Positions 54,620 through 64,000 of a stretch of DNA of 64,000 nt are shown here, piece after piece. The position numbers and the translations under genes are program-made. Position 1 is the first letter of the stretch; each line of letters opens with the position of its first letter. Location: contig OW028580.1 of NCBI GenBank assembly GCA_932294295.1, positions 14,201,102-14,265,101 on the forward strand. The letters run 5' to 3'. Below the pieces are notes generated by a model, which saw nothing but the letters and a program-made list of their open reading frames with translations, was not told where the DNA came from and did no database searches. This DNA is from Alitta virens. Taxonomy: Eukaryota > Annelida > Polychaeta > Phyllodocida > Nereididae.

Positions 54620-55625
54620 TAAAGTTACTATAGTTGTCATTCACAGAGAAATCAAGATAAAAATAATAGCCCAATGAAAACTTTTACTTGAAGAATGTAT
54701 GACACCAGTGGATTGAATAGGATTACCAAGCATATTAGGTGTATATCTAAAAGATCAAGTTTTGCAAATACGGTGTGCAAACCTGGCTGCGTAATGCAGT
54801 TAACATAGAGCTCTTTTATTTGACGAACCCCACGGCAAATCTTCATATGTTTTTAAAAAGAATTTTGTTTGTTCTTAATTAAACGATGGCCAGTCATGAA
54901 ATTCTTCAATAATCCATGTGTAACAAGAAGTAGAGAAGAGACGCATCCAATTGCCGTACTCTCTTATTTTGCCAATTAGTCACGTACACCTCCAAGATGG
55001 GATAAATCTCTAGTTCATGCAAGATGCAACAATTTATACCCAAGAGATATACTCAGAAGTTTTAGAAAATGAACTAGGATTAACAATATATGACTTCCAA
55101 AAAGTGTCTTATTTGTGTGATTTTATTTTACAACTAGTTTTGTGATTTTCTATTGCCACAATTATTACCAACTCTTCCTTTTGCAGTTTTGAATTTTGTA
55201 CTCGTCTGTATATACAGTCACATGCAGCAATTGTTCAGATGCTGTTCAAATATATGGTTAGTACATGATATTCATGATAAATTCAGAATAATACTATAGA
55301 ATCCAATGTCACCTTGAGACAAATCTGTTTGCTACAGTTACAGTTTGCAAGAAATTCAAAAAGTGTCTGAATAATTGTGGTGTGACTATCCCTTCAGAAT
55401 GTTCCTAACTGGTGACCTGACCACGTGAATAAACTTTAAGTAAAATAAACTAATATTTAAAAAATGTTGACTGTGCCCAGATTTATTTACTCTGCAAACA
55501 AATCTTTGACGTATGACGAAAGTGCAAAAAAAAAAAGAAGAAAAAATTCTAACACTTCAGCCCCGAAACTCTGACTGTTTTGGGTCGGGTGGGAGGGTGT
55601 TTTTCAGTAAAATTAGAATTTGAAC
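54620..55625. other. Noncoding stretch
   Basis: AT-rich; an A-rich run near 55528. Nothing else recognised. Confidence 0.3.
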
Positions 55626-55638
55626 CTCTCAATATAGA

Positions 55639-55825
55639 AGGCGGGGGCCTAACTCAGTGGTAGCGCTCTGGCCTTCCAAACGCTGGGTCCCGAGTTCGAT
55701 TCCCGGTCGAGCCTAAGTTGGATGGCTTTTTCATCCATCATCTCATTGCCGTGGTCTCTGCCTGGCCTAATTAGCCCAATAGGTGCAGAAATACAGGACG
55801 TAAAGCCCTAATCACCCACCCACTA
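55639..55825 (+). mobile_element. SINE-A copy, full length
   Basis: Head with small changes (CCTAACTCAGTGG, GGCCTTCCAAACG), body and tail, ending CACCCACCCACTA. Duplication TCAATATAGA at 55629-55638 and 55826-55835. Confidence 0.88.
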
Positions 55826-55839
55826 TCAATATAGACTTA

Positions 55840-57430
55840 TGAATTTTATGGCCTTTTGGCTAATGCTAAATACGATGATGAACTTACAATCTAGATGCAT
55901 TATCGTCGAATTATTTATAAATTTTCATCCTCATTTTAGTGTCGAGCCTTTTAAGATAAATTGATGCATTATAAAATTTAAGTGTAGTTCTTTGTTGAAG
56001 TGTGTTGTTAGGTGTTGCAACATACAAGAGAGAAAAAAGGTGTAGAGATTTATTATATATTCCATGACATTTTAGTCTAAAAAATCTGTCACTTTTAGAG
56101 GAAAGTGTTGTGTCTCAGACATGGTCATTAGTCATAACAGCTGCGCGAGCAGCCTAACCGGAAGCTGTACTTGGTGAGGTGACGTCATGGAAACAAGAAT
56201 GACACGTGACCTTGTGTTCAGCTTGTCAACTCATCATATCTGACGGAAAATTAAATCTAATATTCAAAATAACTGGCTAATTGTACCCCCATAACTAGCA
56301 AAAGTGACACCTGATTAATTAATGGGAGTAGTCTGTCTCATTTGTTACAGTGAAAGGTCATGCAGTACTTTGAGATGAACACCTTCATTCATATGTATTA
56401 GTAAGGTGGTCTTAATTACGAGGAAAAATTACAGTAAAAACTTTATACCACCTCGCCATTAAGACACCAAATACTGTGGAACCCCACGATTAAGACTACC
56501 TTTGGCTTGGTGCTAATTTTACTTTAGATAGATACTTTATTTTCATCGAAATTTAAACATACATGGTTATTAAGATATTTCATTATGACACAAATATTTC
56601 GATGAGGGGGATGCACAAGAGTTTCGTGGAAACTATGTTTATTTGTGCATCCCCGTAATATTATTATACTAAATAATTAACAAAAGTTATATATAATAAT
56701 AAAAATAGTAAAAAAAATTATCTAAATATAGTTTATTACATGTAAATTTAAAAAAGACATAAATGATATAAAGAGAAGAAGACTGGTCTTCTCCTAGTTC
56801 TAACATCAAACGTTGCCAGGTATGCATTTGTGTAATACTTGACCTCAGCAGCATGTTTATCATGCACAATGTATACATGTAATTGATACTAAACATGACA
56901 TATACATGCAATGCAATATTTTATTCATTATCACCTCATGTAGTAGAATTAGTATTGACATTGATTTTTATTTTGCCGTAAAAAAGGCTTTAAATATATA
57001 GTGCCTTGTAAAACTAATGGCACTCTTCTCCACAGAACATGGCCAGAACTCAACAAGACTTGCATAATGTTTCTGGGTATGAATGGGAATGCACTGTTTC
57101 TATAATAACTTGAAAATTAACGTGCTTTAAATATTAAAAAAGATGATATATTTTATTTAAAGTCGTATGTAAGAACAAGTAACATAAGCAGAAGCTTTTG
57201 ATCGACTAGAATAAAACGATATGAAAAAAACATAGGTGAGCTTGCAAAAGTAATGATGAGAAGTTTTAAAGGGAACTTCTGTGTTTTTGCTTTGCGCAAC
57301 ATTGCATAATTGGTTGTGCCCAATACTGCTGGTTGATTATAAACACCTGTCAAGTGACTATTTAAGGCTGTCAAGTAACTATTTAAGGCTGTCAAGTGAC
57401 TATTTAAGGCAAACTTGATTTAATAATACA
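55840..57430. other. Noncoding stretch with small repeats
   Basis: Contains a piece of the GTGGTCTTAATT-type repeat (56400-56515; compare 61335-61850), the hairpin GGGGATGCACAA/TTGTGCATCCCC (about 56607-56656) and three tandem CTGTCAAGTGACTATTTAAG units (57346-57410). No gene. Confidence 0.5.
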
Positions 57431-57790
57431 CTGTGTGTCGTCAACTCACAGCCCAGCGACCTTATTATGGACATTCTATGCTAGTCTACCTAGTCAAACA
57501 AAATGATTGGTTAAAGTATGTAGCAGATAGGCTGAGTATAGACTTAGGAAATCTTCTCTTTAAGATAGGAGAGGAATGGATAAATATTTTTTTAGTTTAG
57601 GTAATTTTTCGGAATTGCCTGCTTGTCAGAACAAGAATTGTGTAAACTCAGCACATTACCATCCAATTATTCCACAATTTCATTGTAAGACCTTTAATAC
57701 CAATTGATTAATTTACTTTAGATGAGCTAACGAGCATAACATGTACATAATTCGGTCACTGGGCTGTGAGGTGACGACTCACAGTATGTC
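57430..57790. mobile_element. MITE with GTCGTCA...CTCACAGCCCAG ends
   Basis: CACTGTGTGTCGTCAACTCA and CAGCCCAGCGACC on the left pair with GGTCACTGGGCTGTGAGGTG and ACGACTCACAGTA on the right (about 37-bp imperfect inverted ends, 350 bp apart). TA at both outer edges would suit a mariner-type duplication. Confidence 0.6.
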
Positions 57791-57799
57791 AAATTTGAT

Positions 57800-58545
57800 T
57801 AATCGGAATTAATCCAATTTACACCCAGATTAAAGTCATTAGATGAACCAATTCTCAACAGAAGGGCTAAGGAGCACCCTGAAATGTTGCAGAAACTGAT
57901 ACTCAACAAATACCAGTGAGGATTTGTTGATAATTAAATCAGCTAACGCTTGTACATATCATGCATTCTGGAGAGACTTGCTCCCCCAAACAGTTGCTGA
58001 ACATCAAAACAGTCCGCGGGGCTCAATCTCTGATACCAACTCCCTGTAATAACAGAGAAAGCCCTGTAAAAAAATTTCCTTAAAAAAAAAATTGGACCCT
58101 CACCATTAAATGCTGTTGCAGTTTCGAGCAGGAGTATGGGTGTGGACAAAGAGAACATCATATGTCTTGTACCTATGAATGAGGAAGTTTTCTCCATAGT
58201 TTCACAAGTTTTGCCTTCGCTGTTTAGCTACATCCAAGAACATCAGCGAAAAGACCTAATGCTGCAGCGATCTTTTGTTTTCTTTTCACTCAAGGTTTCA
58301 CTTTTAGCAAATTACCCCCAATAAAAAACACCTGTAATGAACAGTTTAATGCTGAAATAACCCACTCAAATATTATGCAGAGTACAAACCCTTCTGAAAT
58401 GAAAAGGTTTAGGAATGTCTCTGTTATTAATTACAATAAATTTGTAAAGCAGAGACGGGAACAGGAAGCAAAAAATAATTGCAATCGATGGCTATATTGC
58501 CAAATTTGCACAAAGCAAAGAACTCTTAAGCGACGGATTCTGGCG
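57800..58545. other. Noncoding stretch with a repeat D piece
   Basis: Minus strand near 58170-58215 carries GTGAAACTATGGAGAAAACT then AGGTACAAGACATATGATGT, related to 45095-45150 and 28270-28320. Confidence 0.4.
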
Positions 58546-58549
58546 GCAA

Positions 58550-58860
58550 AAAGGGTTCTACAGGTGACTCGGCGGGTGACTCGGCGGGTCACTAGGCGGG
58601 TTCTACGGGCCTAGGAGTAAGCCGACGGGTAGTAGGAGTAATCCGCCGAGTTCCACGGGTAACCCGCCGGCTTTTTGCTACCAGCGTCAGCGTAGGCAGG
58701 GAGGAGGGGGGGTTGTATATACTTTAAAAGGCTGCTGCTCCTCTAATACTAGTCCGATTTTCGTCAAATAAAGACTGAATTAGATTGGGCCCGAGAAGCG
58801 TGTTACGTAATACTACGAGTTGACTACGGCAAACTCGGCTATGCGGGAACGGGATACCAT
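58550..58860. mobile_element. GC-rich foldback repeat family F, copy
   Basis: GTGACTCGGCGG units, AACCCGCCGGCTTTTTGCTA, AGCGTCAGCGTAGGCAGGGA, then AATACTACGAGTTGACTACG and CTCGGCTATGCGGGA at the right end. Middle and right parts match 24985-25130 and 18330-18385. Confidence 0.6.
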
Positions 58861-59168
58861 AGTCACACTCTAAGAACTAGTGTTTAATAGAACTGAATAA
58901 TTATTGTCACCCTAATCGTTTCAGTGATAAAATATAGGCTGCAAAGCAGCAAACCCACTGGCTTCAATAAGGCATAGCGTTTCATGAAATGTCCAGCCAA
59001 TTTCATATGCACTTTTTAAAAATCAGCACATGATATGCACCCCTCCCCAATTTATTCCTATTATAATTATATTTTTTCTGAAAAAACATAACATACCCTC
59101 ACAAATAATTTGTTTAGTGATATTTAGAGACCAACTTGAAAACCTTTAAATATAGATAAGCAGTTCTA

Positions 59169-59865
59169 TTATTTCATGTTGTTGATCTTGTTAGAGAAGC
59201 TTTGAAAATTTGATCCCTTAAACAACGTATATGGTTCCTTAGGAATATGCTGTTGAAGAAACCCAAGCAGTTGCCCATAGATGGCTGGATAGTTCAAGTC
59301 AAATATGTAATATACAGCTAAAATTTCCACAAGAGCATCAAATACCTGAGTGGACTGGCATTTCAAGATAGCACCTTCTGCTTCAATGTATATTGCTTTG
59401 ATGTAATCTCCAAATCTGAGAGAAGGTGGGTCTGGATCGGTAACTTGCAACACCTTGTGCAGTTCTGCCTCATGAATGTCAATGTGATCAACCTGCAAAT
59501 GAGATGGAACAACTGAACATCTATTTTTATCGTTCAGAACAAGTGGAACACTGTTTAGAATGACTCAACGAAATTAAAACACACACTTTTCTGAATACAA
59601 TTATCAGCCCAAGGTAATTTTAGGCATGCATTAACAAGTTTAATTTGGCTGAGATAGCAACAGTCAAAGCCAATTGTTGACTCATCATAGGATCATTTAT
59701 ATAATAAATAGTACCAGCATACAGCAAATAATTGCCACATAAATATATAAATGTTTCAACCTTTACCTGTATGACTTTCATTATGGATTTGGATTTCACT
59801 CCTTTTCCAAAAACAATTGCCAACTTCTTCTCAAAGGCAAGAGCCACATCAAGGGGTGAAGATTC
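59169..59865 (-). CDS. Unrecognised gene, last two coding exons
   Basis: Exon 59865-59767 (CTTCCAG acceptor, CAG|GTAAAGG donor, 33 codons, phase 0) encodes ESSPLDVALAFEKKLAIVF onwards. Exon 59492-59169 (TTTGCAG acceptor) encodes VDHIDIHEAELHKVLQVTD, then FDALVEILAVYYIFDLNYPA and a TAA. The 140 residues are uninterrupted. The YYxFxLxYP block near the end resembles uncharacterised, probably transposon-associated, proteins of fish and invertebrates, but no domain can be named. Possible upstream exons lie near 60245-60330 and 60042-60124, but their phases do not fit well. Confidence 0.5.
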
Positions 59866-60329
59866 CTGGAAGTGTATTTTATTTGCTCATGAAACACAGA
59901 CTGCCTTTTTGTATTGACACAGCTCTAGAGAGAAAGTTCATATCTCGAACAAAACTTGATGGCTTGAACAGAGCTGGTATAAAACATGTCAAATGTATGT
60001 AGTCTGTCATTAAACAGTTTAATTTTCTTTATAGCCTATCTGCTCCAGCTTTGTTATTTTACTGAAGAAAAGGTTACTGTCACTGAGAATTTTATCTTTG
60101 GCATCGCCATCTGTCCCATAATCTGAAACAAATCCAACAGCTGCATTAAGGAACAGTGACAATAATGCAGTAAAATTGCTGGTATTATAAATAATTTCAG
60201 CGGCAGTAGATATGTGGAATTACAGCAGACGCACTTACAAAGCTTCCTTCCGTGAGGCATGGGAAGGCCCCAAAATCTCCGCCACAGATTTGCCCCGGAA
60301 CCACATTCGTCTGTTGGGTCTGGTGTTGG

Positions 60330-61330
60330 CCATTAAGAAATAAGAACAAAAATAATTACAGTTGTCTATCTATGAAATGAGAGGCGCTGTGATGCAAGCA
60401 GAAGTAAATGGTCTGTGATGAACTGCAAATAACTGCAATAAAAACAAACAAGAAAAGTCAAGTGTAATTACCAAGGTCTGATTTTTAAATAGTAATAACT
60501 GCATATTTTGTAACTAGGGTGAGGCCCTTGATAGCGGCAGTATTTCTGCCTTATAGTACCACTCCCAAAGACATATTTCCATATGTATTTTACAATAAAT
60601 TATTCCCAGTTCTGTTAAAATATACATACTATGGTGGAGATGTTTCCCAATTGAAAATCGTTGTGCTTTATAGATATGCGACATGCAACATTTTGCTGAG
60701 GGTTTGCTGCTGTGCAGCTTTTGTTTTAGCATTAATCTACAGCAATTTGGCAAGGGTTTGCATGTGCTGCTGTAAATTTGAGGCTTGGTATCATCATTAT
60801 TTCTGCTTATAAAGACAATAAAAATACATTTTGCATTAAATCCCATTACTATGCAAACATACATATAATGTATTACATAATTTAGTGCTGTATATATTGA
60901 TATATATTGGCATTTATTCTACTCTGCTGATTCTCTTTTAAATGTCACCACTTCTTACCTGTTCCTTGCTGACTCAAAAGCTGTCTTTTAAGGATAAGAT
61001 TAACCCATTTAAGTACCATTGCACAACAGTTCATTAAGTCAGACACTCACTGAACTTCATGGTTCGTCGGCTTCTTAAATCAGTAGTCTGGCAATAAAAA
61101 CACTAATACCATTCGAGACCCTCCTCAGCCAATCAGAAGGCAGTATTCGCTGGCGATAAAATCAGTTATCAGCTCAAGCAGGCTGATAATATTTTCCGCT
61201 TCAGTGATCACCAGGGAGTGATAACTATGTCAAAAACTGAAGGATTTGTGACAACTAAGGCAAACAATAAACAATCTTATTAGTAACAGCTATGTAATTG
61301 AAAACAAACGGCAACATTTAACACTATTAA
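60330..61330. other. Noncoding stretch
   Basis: Overlapping open frames on both strands at 60514-60864 lack splice sites or resemblance. 61110-61230 has CAGCCAATCAGAAGGC, shared with 62918-62935 (CAGCCAATCAGAAGCC). Confidence 0.35.
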
Positions 61331-61334
61331 AACT

Positions 61335-61850
61335 GCTTTATTATTACATAAAAACACCTCAATATAAGACCACCTCACAATTAAGCCCACCTCACTATTA
61401 AGACCACTTCATTATCAAAACCGCATCACTACCATAAGAATACCTCGATATAAGGAAATTTCACAATTAAGACCACCTCAATATAAATTCATCTCACAAT
61501 TAAGACCACTTCACTACTATACAAACACCTGAATAAAAAACCACCTCACAATTAAGACTATCAAGAATACCTTAATACAAGACCACCTCTCAATCAAGAC
61601 CACCTCACTCTACTAATGAGACACTTCAATATTAAAACCACTTCAGTATCAAAATTTAAGAACACCGCAATATAAGACATTGTCACAATAAAGACAACTC
61701 ATTAGTAAGACCAACTCATGATTAAGCCCACCTCAAGAATAAATGCACCTCATTCTTAAAACCAATTCATTATGAAGACTACCTGTTAAAACCACATCAC
61801 TAAGACTGCCTCATGGAGACCACCTCACTATTAAAAGCAGGAGGCTGATT
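61335..61850 (+). repeat. Degenerate satellite of about 17-20-bp units
   Basis: Many variants of ATTAAGACCACCTCACA and AATATAAGACCACCTC in tandem. Unit length and sequence drift strongly. Confidence 0.8.
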
Positions 61851-62240
61851 CAGGCATATCACACCTCATCATTTAGTCACTAAATTTGGAAAAAACTTGA
61901 CCATTGTATTTAAATTACTATTAATTCTGTCATTAAGACCACTCAAATTTGCATCAAATGGGCAGGTTTTACATCTGTTCAAAGTTTCATAACAGCAGGA
62001 ATTTGATAATTATAGTTAGATTATATTTCTATGATTTTGAAAAAGAAATTGATCTACATACCTGACCATTCAATAATTTTGTGAAAAATAAGATCCATGT
62101 GCAGTACTATTGCTTCTGATACACTCATTGCAAACAAAACCTATTTTGTTTAAAATCAACAAACAACTAACAACAATCAATTCTAAGATGGATTAAGTTT
62201 CTGTTTAAATTTGTTTTAAATTGTTTACTCTCATAGTATT

Positions 62241-62350
62241 AGTGAGTTATTGCCCTTGGGAGGCTGATTCAGGCTTATCACACTCGAGCGCTCATGCGCT
62301 CTCGTGTGATAAATCCTGAATCAGCCTCCTGCGGGGCAATAACTATCACT
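62241..62350. repeat. 110-bp near-perfect palindrome
   Basis: Arms GGGAGGCTGATTCAGG, TTATCACAC, CGAGCGC pair with GCGCTCTCGTGTGATAA, CCTGAATCAGCCTCC around a TCAT loop, and continue outward through TTATTGCCC/GGGCAATAA. Part of one arm (GGAGGCTGATTCAGG) also occurs at 61847. A foldback MITE. Confidence 0.85.
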
Positions 62351-62710
62351 TAAGTGATTCTCACAGATGTTTATATTTTAGAAAATCAAAAACACTGGAG
62401 TTTATTATATATTCCATCACTATGCACAATATCATAATGCATATTTATATAATGTATCACTGGAAAAAAGAAACCATCATGCCATTTAGGACTCATATAT
62501 CATGGAATTATTGATATTTTCAATACTTTTATGCTTTATAGAAATTAAGGGGTTAATTGGCTTTATTACAATTTTTCTAAGTTCTATAAACACGTCAACA
62601 TGTTTTTGATGCAACCCTTAAATGTCTATTTCCAAACACTTAAGTGGCTATCAACACATTCGTGTTCATTAAACAACACAGCAACGTGTTTTTAACAGAC
62701 ACTTGTATTT
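62351..62710. other. Noncoding stretch
   Basis: Nothing recognised except the 14-bp palindrome ATCACTTAAGTGAT next to the hairpin. Confidence 0.3.
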
Positions 62711-63102
62711 AGAGTGCAGACATAATCGACCTTAATAGGTTCTAGCGTCATTAACTTCAACTACCCTATACCCCTACACCCTTTGCCATTCAAGATCAAC
62801 TTATTATACATAAGTCTATATTTCCCTTTGTATTTTTTCATTTTGCTTGCTTTATTAAAAATAGGGCACGAGAAGCGTCACCTATTGTCTATTAGATTTT
62901 ATACCACTGTTTGCCTTCCACAGCCAATCAGAAGCCTGGATTACAGTGGGATATATCACATGTACTAAGAACAGCAGGGAGGACATGGTCACGCTTATAT
63001 GAGCACATGTTGTGGCAAAACTTAACAAGCAAACACTTAACAAGCAAACAAATGTCTTGCAAAATAGGCAACATCTTATGCAACTGATCCTCATAAACCC
63101 TT

Positions 63103-63166
63103 GTTTTCTTCAACATGGGATTATTGCGAGGCTAACGCCTCGCAATAACTCCCATGTCGAAGAAAA
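63103..63166. repeat. Second foldback hairpin
   Basis: GTTTTCTTCAACATGGGATT and ATTGCGAGGC face GCCTCGCAATAACTCCCATG and TCGAAGAAAAC: 30-bp arms, 4-base loop. Contains the CAATAA motif shared with the 62241 hairpin. Confidence 0.85.
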
Positions 63167-63239
63167 CGCGGGCATTATCTATTACCTGACCCTTTACAAA
63201 TGGACCAACTCTGGATTTTACTGATCAACATCCTGACAT

Positions 63240-63655
63240 CATATGATTGACAGTCTATCTTGTTATGCAGCAAGCCTTGGTCCTCGCCATAGGTTTCTGC
63301 AATGCCCTGGAACACCAGCTTTTGTTCTCTGAGAGAATCTCAGTTTAATAAAGCTGGTGGTTTTCAACTTCGAGAAGTTGCACTTTGATATCTTGATTTT
63401 CACACTTAAGAAAAACAACTCGTTCCTTAATTCACAAATTGTCATCCTCATGTTACTAATTGTAATCTCGCACTCTGCTTCGACTCAAGGTCACACTATC
63501 CTTCATTTGCTTGAAGGGGGCTTCACAGGGCAGCATCATCCGCTGGCATTTGTAACTTTATGCTGCACATGAATGGCTTCTTGGGATCAGGAGACACGCC
63601 TATAGAATTTTCAGATAATTGCCAAGTAAGTAGAGACCCTAACCACCATTATTGT
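63240..63655. other. Noncoding or eroded coding stretch
   Basis: Minus-strand frames near 63360-63480 can be read as heptad-like helices (for example IKVQLLEVENHQL), but they need frame changes. No gene is called. Confidence 0.25.
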
Positions 63656-63660
63656 ATATA

Positions 63661-64000
63661 CAGTTGCGGTCACAAATTTGTATACACCTGAACAGAAACC
63701 AGTAACCATTAATAAAGTGTATTTAATCTGTCACTACAACGACCATTTTTCTCAAATATATTACTAAAAATCCAAGAGCCTTTTCATTCTGCAAACCACC
63801 TTCTGACACTGCTATTATACACTAATTTCAATTTTTTAAATTTATCTTGGCCTGTAACACCTCAGTTTGTCAATGGTAAACGGAATAGGTGATTGACTTT
63901 TTGGCCTTTTTTAAAAAGTCAAGACTCCAGAGGAATCAAAATCAAACATTTGAAGAGGAATATGTTATTCAAAATAAAATTATATATGTTTATCGCATTT
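63661..64000 (+). mobile_element. Tc1/mariner-like element, left end (cut by the window)
   Basis: ATACAGTTGCGGTCACAAAT then TTGTATACACCTGAACAG has the form of Tc1-type terminal repeats that follow a TA target. The interior continues beyond the window. Confidence 0.5.

Noticed and set aside
1318..55730. About ten tRNA-Gly(TCC)-like sequences as tRNA genes
   Set aside because: The anticodon stem does not pair, each is fused to the same non-tRNA body and tail, and most have target-site duplications. They are SINE heads.
59880..60330. Upstream exons of the 59169-59865 gene
   Set aside because: Candidate exons exist, but their phases do not join without a stop, so they were not called.
60514..60864. 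Overlapping open frames on both strands (116 and 97 codons)
   Set aside because: No splice sites, signal sequence or family resemblance; expected by chance.

Overview
The window reads as nuclear DNA from an invertebrate animal, most likely marine. It is AT-rich, coding exons have GT-AG splice sites, and most of it is transposons, SINEs, LINEs, MITEs and microsatellites. No species call is possible. An AKH/GnRH-like neuropeptide precursor and ISL2EU-like, Harbinger-like and P-like elements fit a protostome or non-vertebrate deuterostome.

Layout. 1-450: last two exons of a P-element/THAP9-like transposase (+). 2460-6000: exons of two unrecognised minus-strand genes, with an AACGGCCA-type foldback element. 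6100-8600: nested SINEs and fragments of an RNase H-bearing LINE. 9000-11690: glycosyltransferase gene, copy 1. 11690-14905: scrambled LINE copy. 14905-17100: ISL2EU-like relic, with a YqaJ-nuclease gene (+) whose intron holds a DDE transposase on the other strand. 17300-18390: GC-rich foldback repeat. 19596-24511: decayed OTU-plus-transposase gene (-), split by a clean 2.4-kb TIR insertion. 24600-26300: foldback and noncoding repeats. 26300-27875: LINE copies. 27876-30440: glycosyltransferase gene, copy 2. 30480-33660: relics of another LINE family. 35046-36742: SINEs and a 5'-truncated LINE with its target-site duplication. 37986-40880: transposase-like gene (-) with a 1.3-kb in-frame minisatellite and a C-terminal zinc finger. 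41455-43330: 214-bp tandem repeat and an intact PIF/Harbinger transposase (-). 44456-53690: a five-exon minus-strand gene for a 103-residue secreted prepropeptide, with a TTAA-flanked element and SINEs in its introns. 54220-64000: mostly repeats, the C-terminal exons of one unrecognised gene (59169-59865), a degenerate satellite, hairpins and a Tc1-like end.

How parts relate. SINE-A and the LINE share a 3' tail and a (CA)n end, so the LINE probably mobilises the SINE; a truncated SINE with TSD in glycosyltransferase copy 1 and an empty site in copy 2 support this. The glycosyltransferase duplication abuts LINE sequence at both relevant breakpoints. The most notable host gene is the assembled neuropeptide precursor. 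Its coding exons are 39-119 nt (39-nt coding end in the last exon) and no single ORF reveals it; it shows only when signal peptide, amidation/dibasic site and splice phases are put together.
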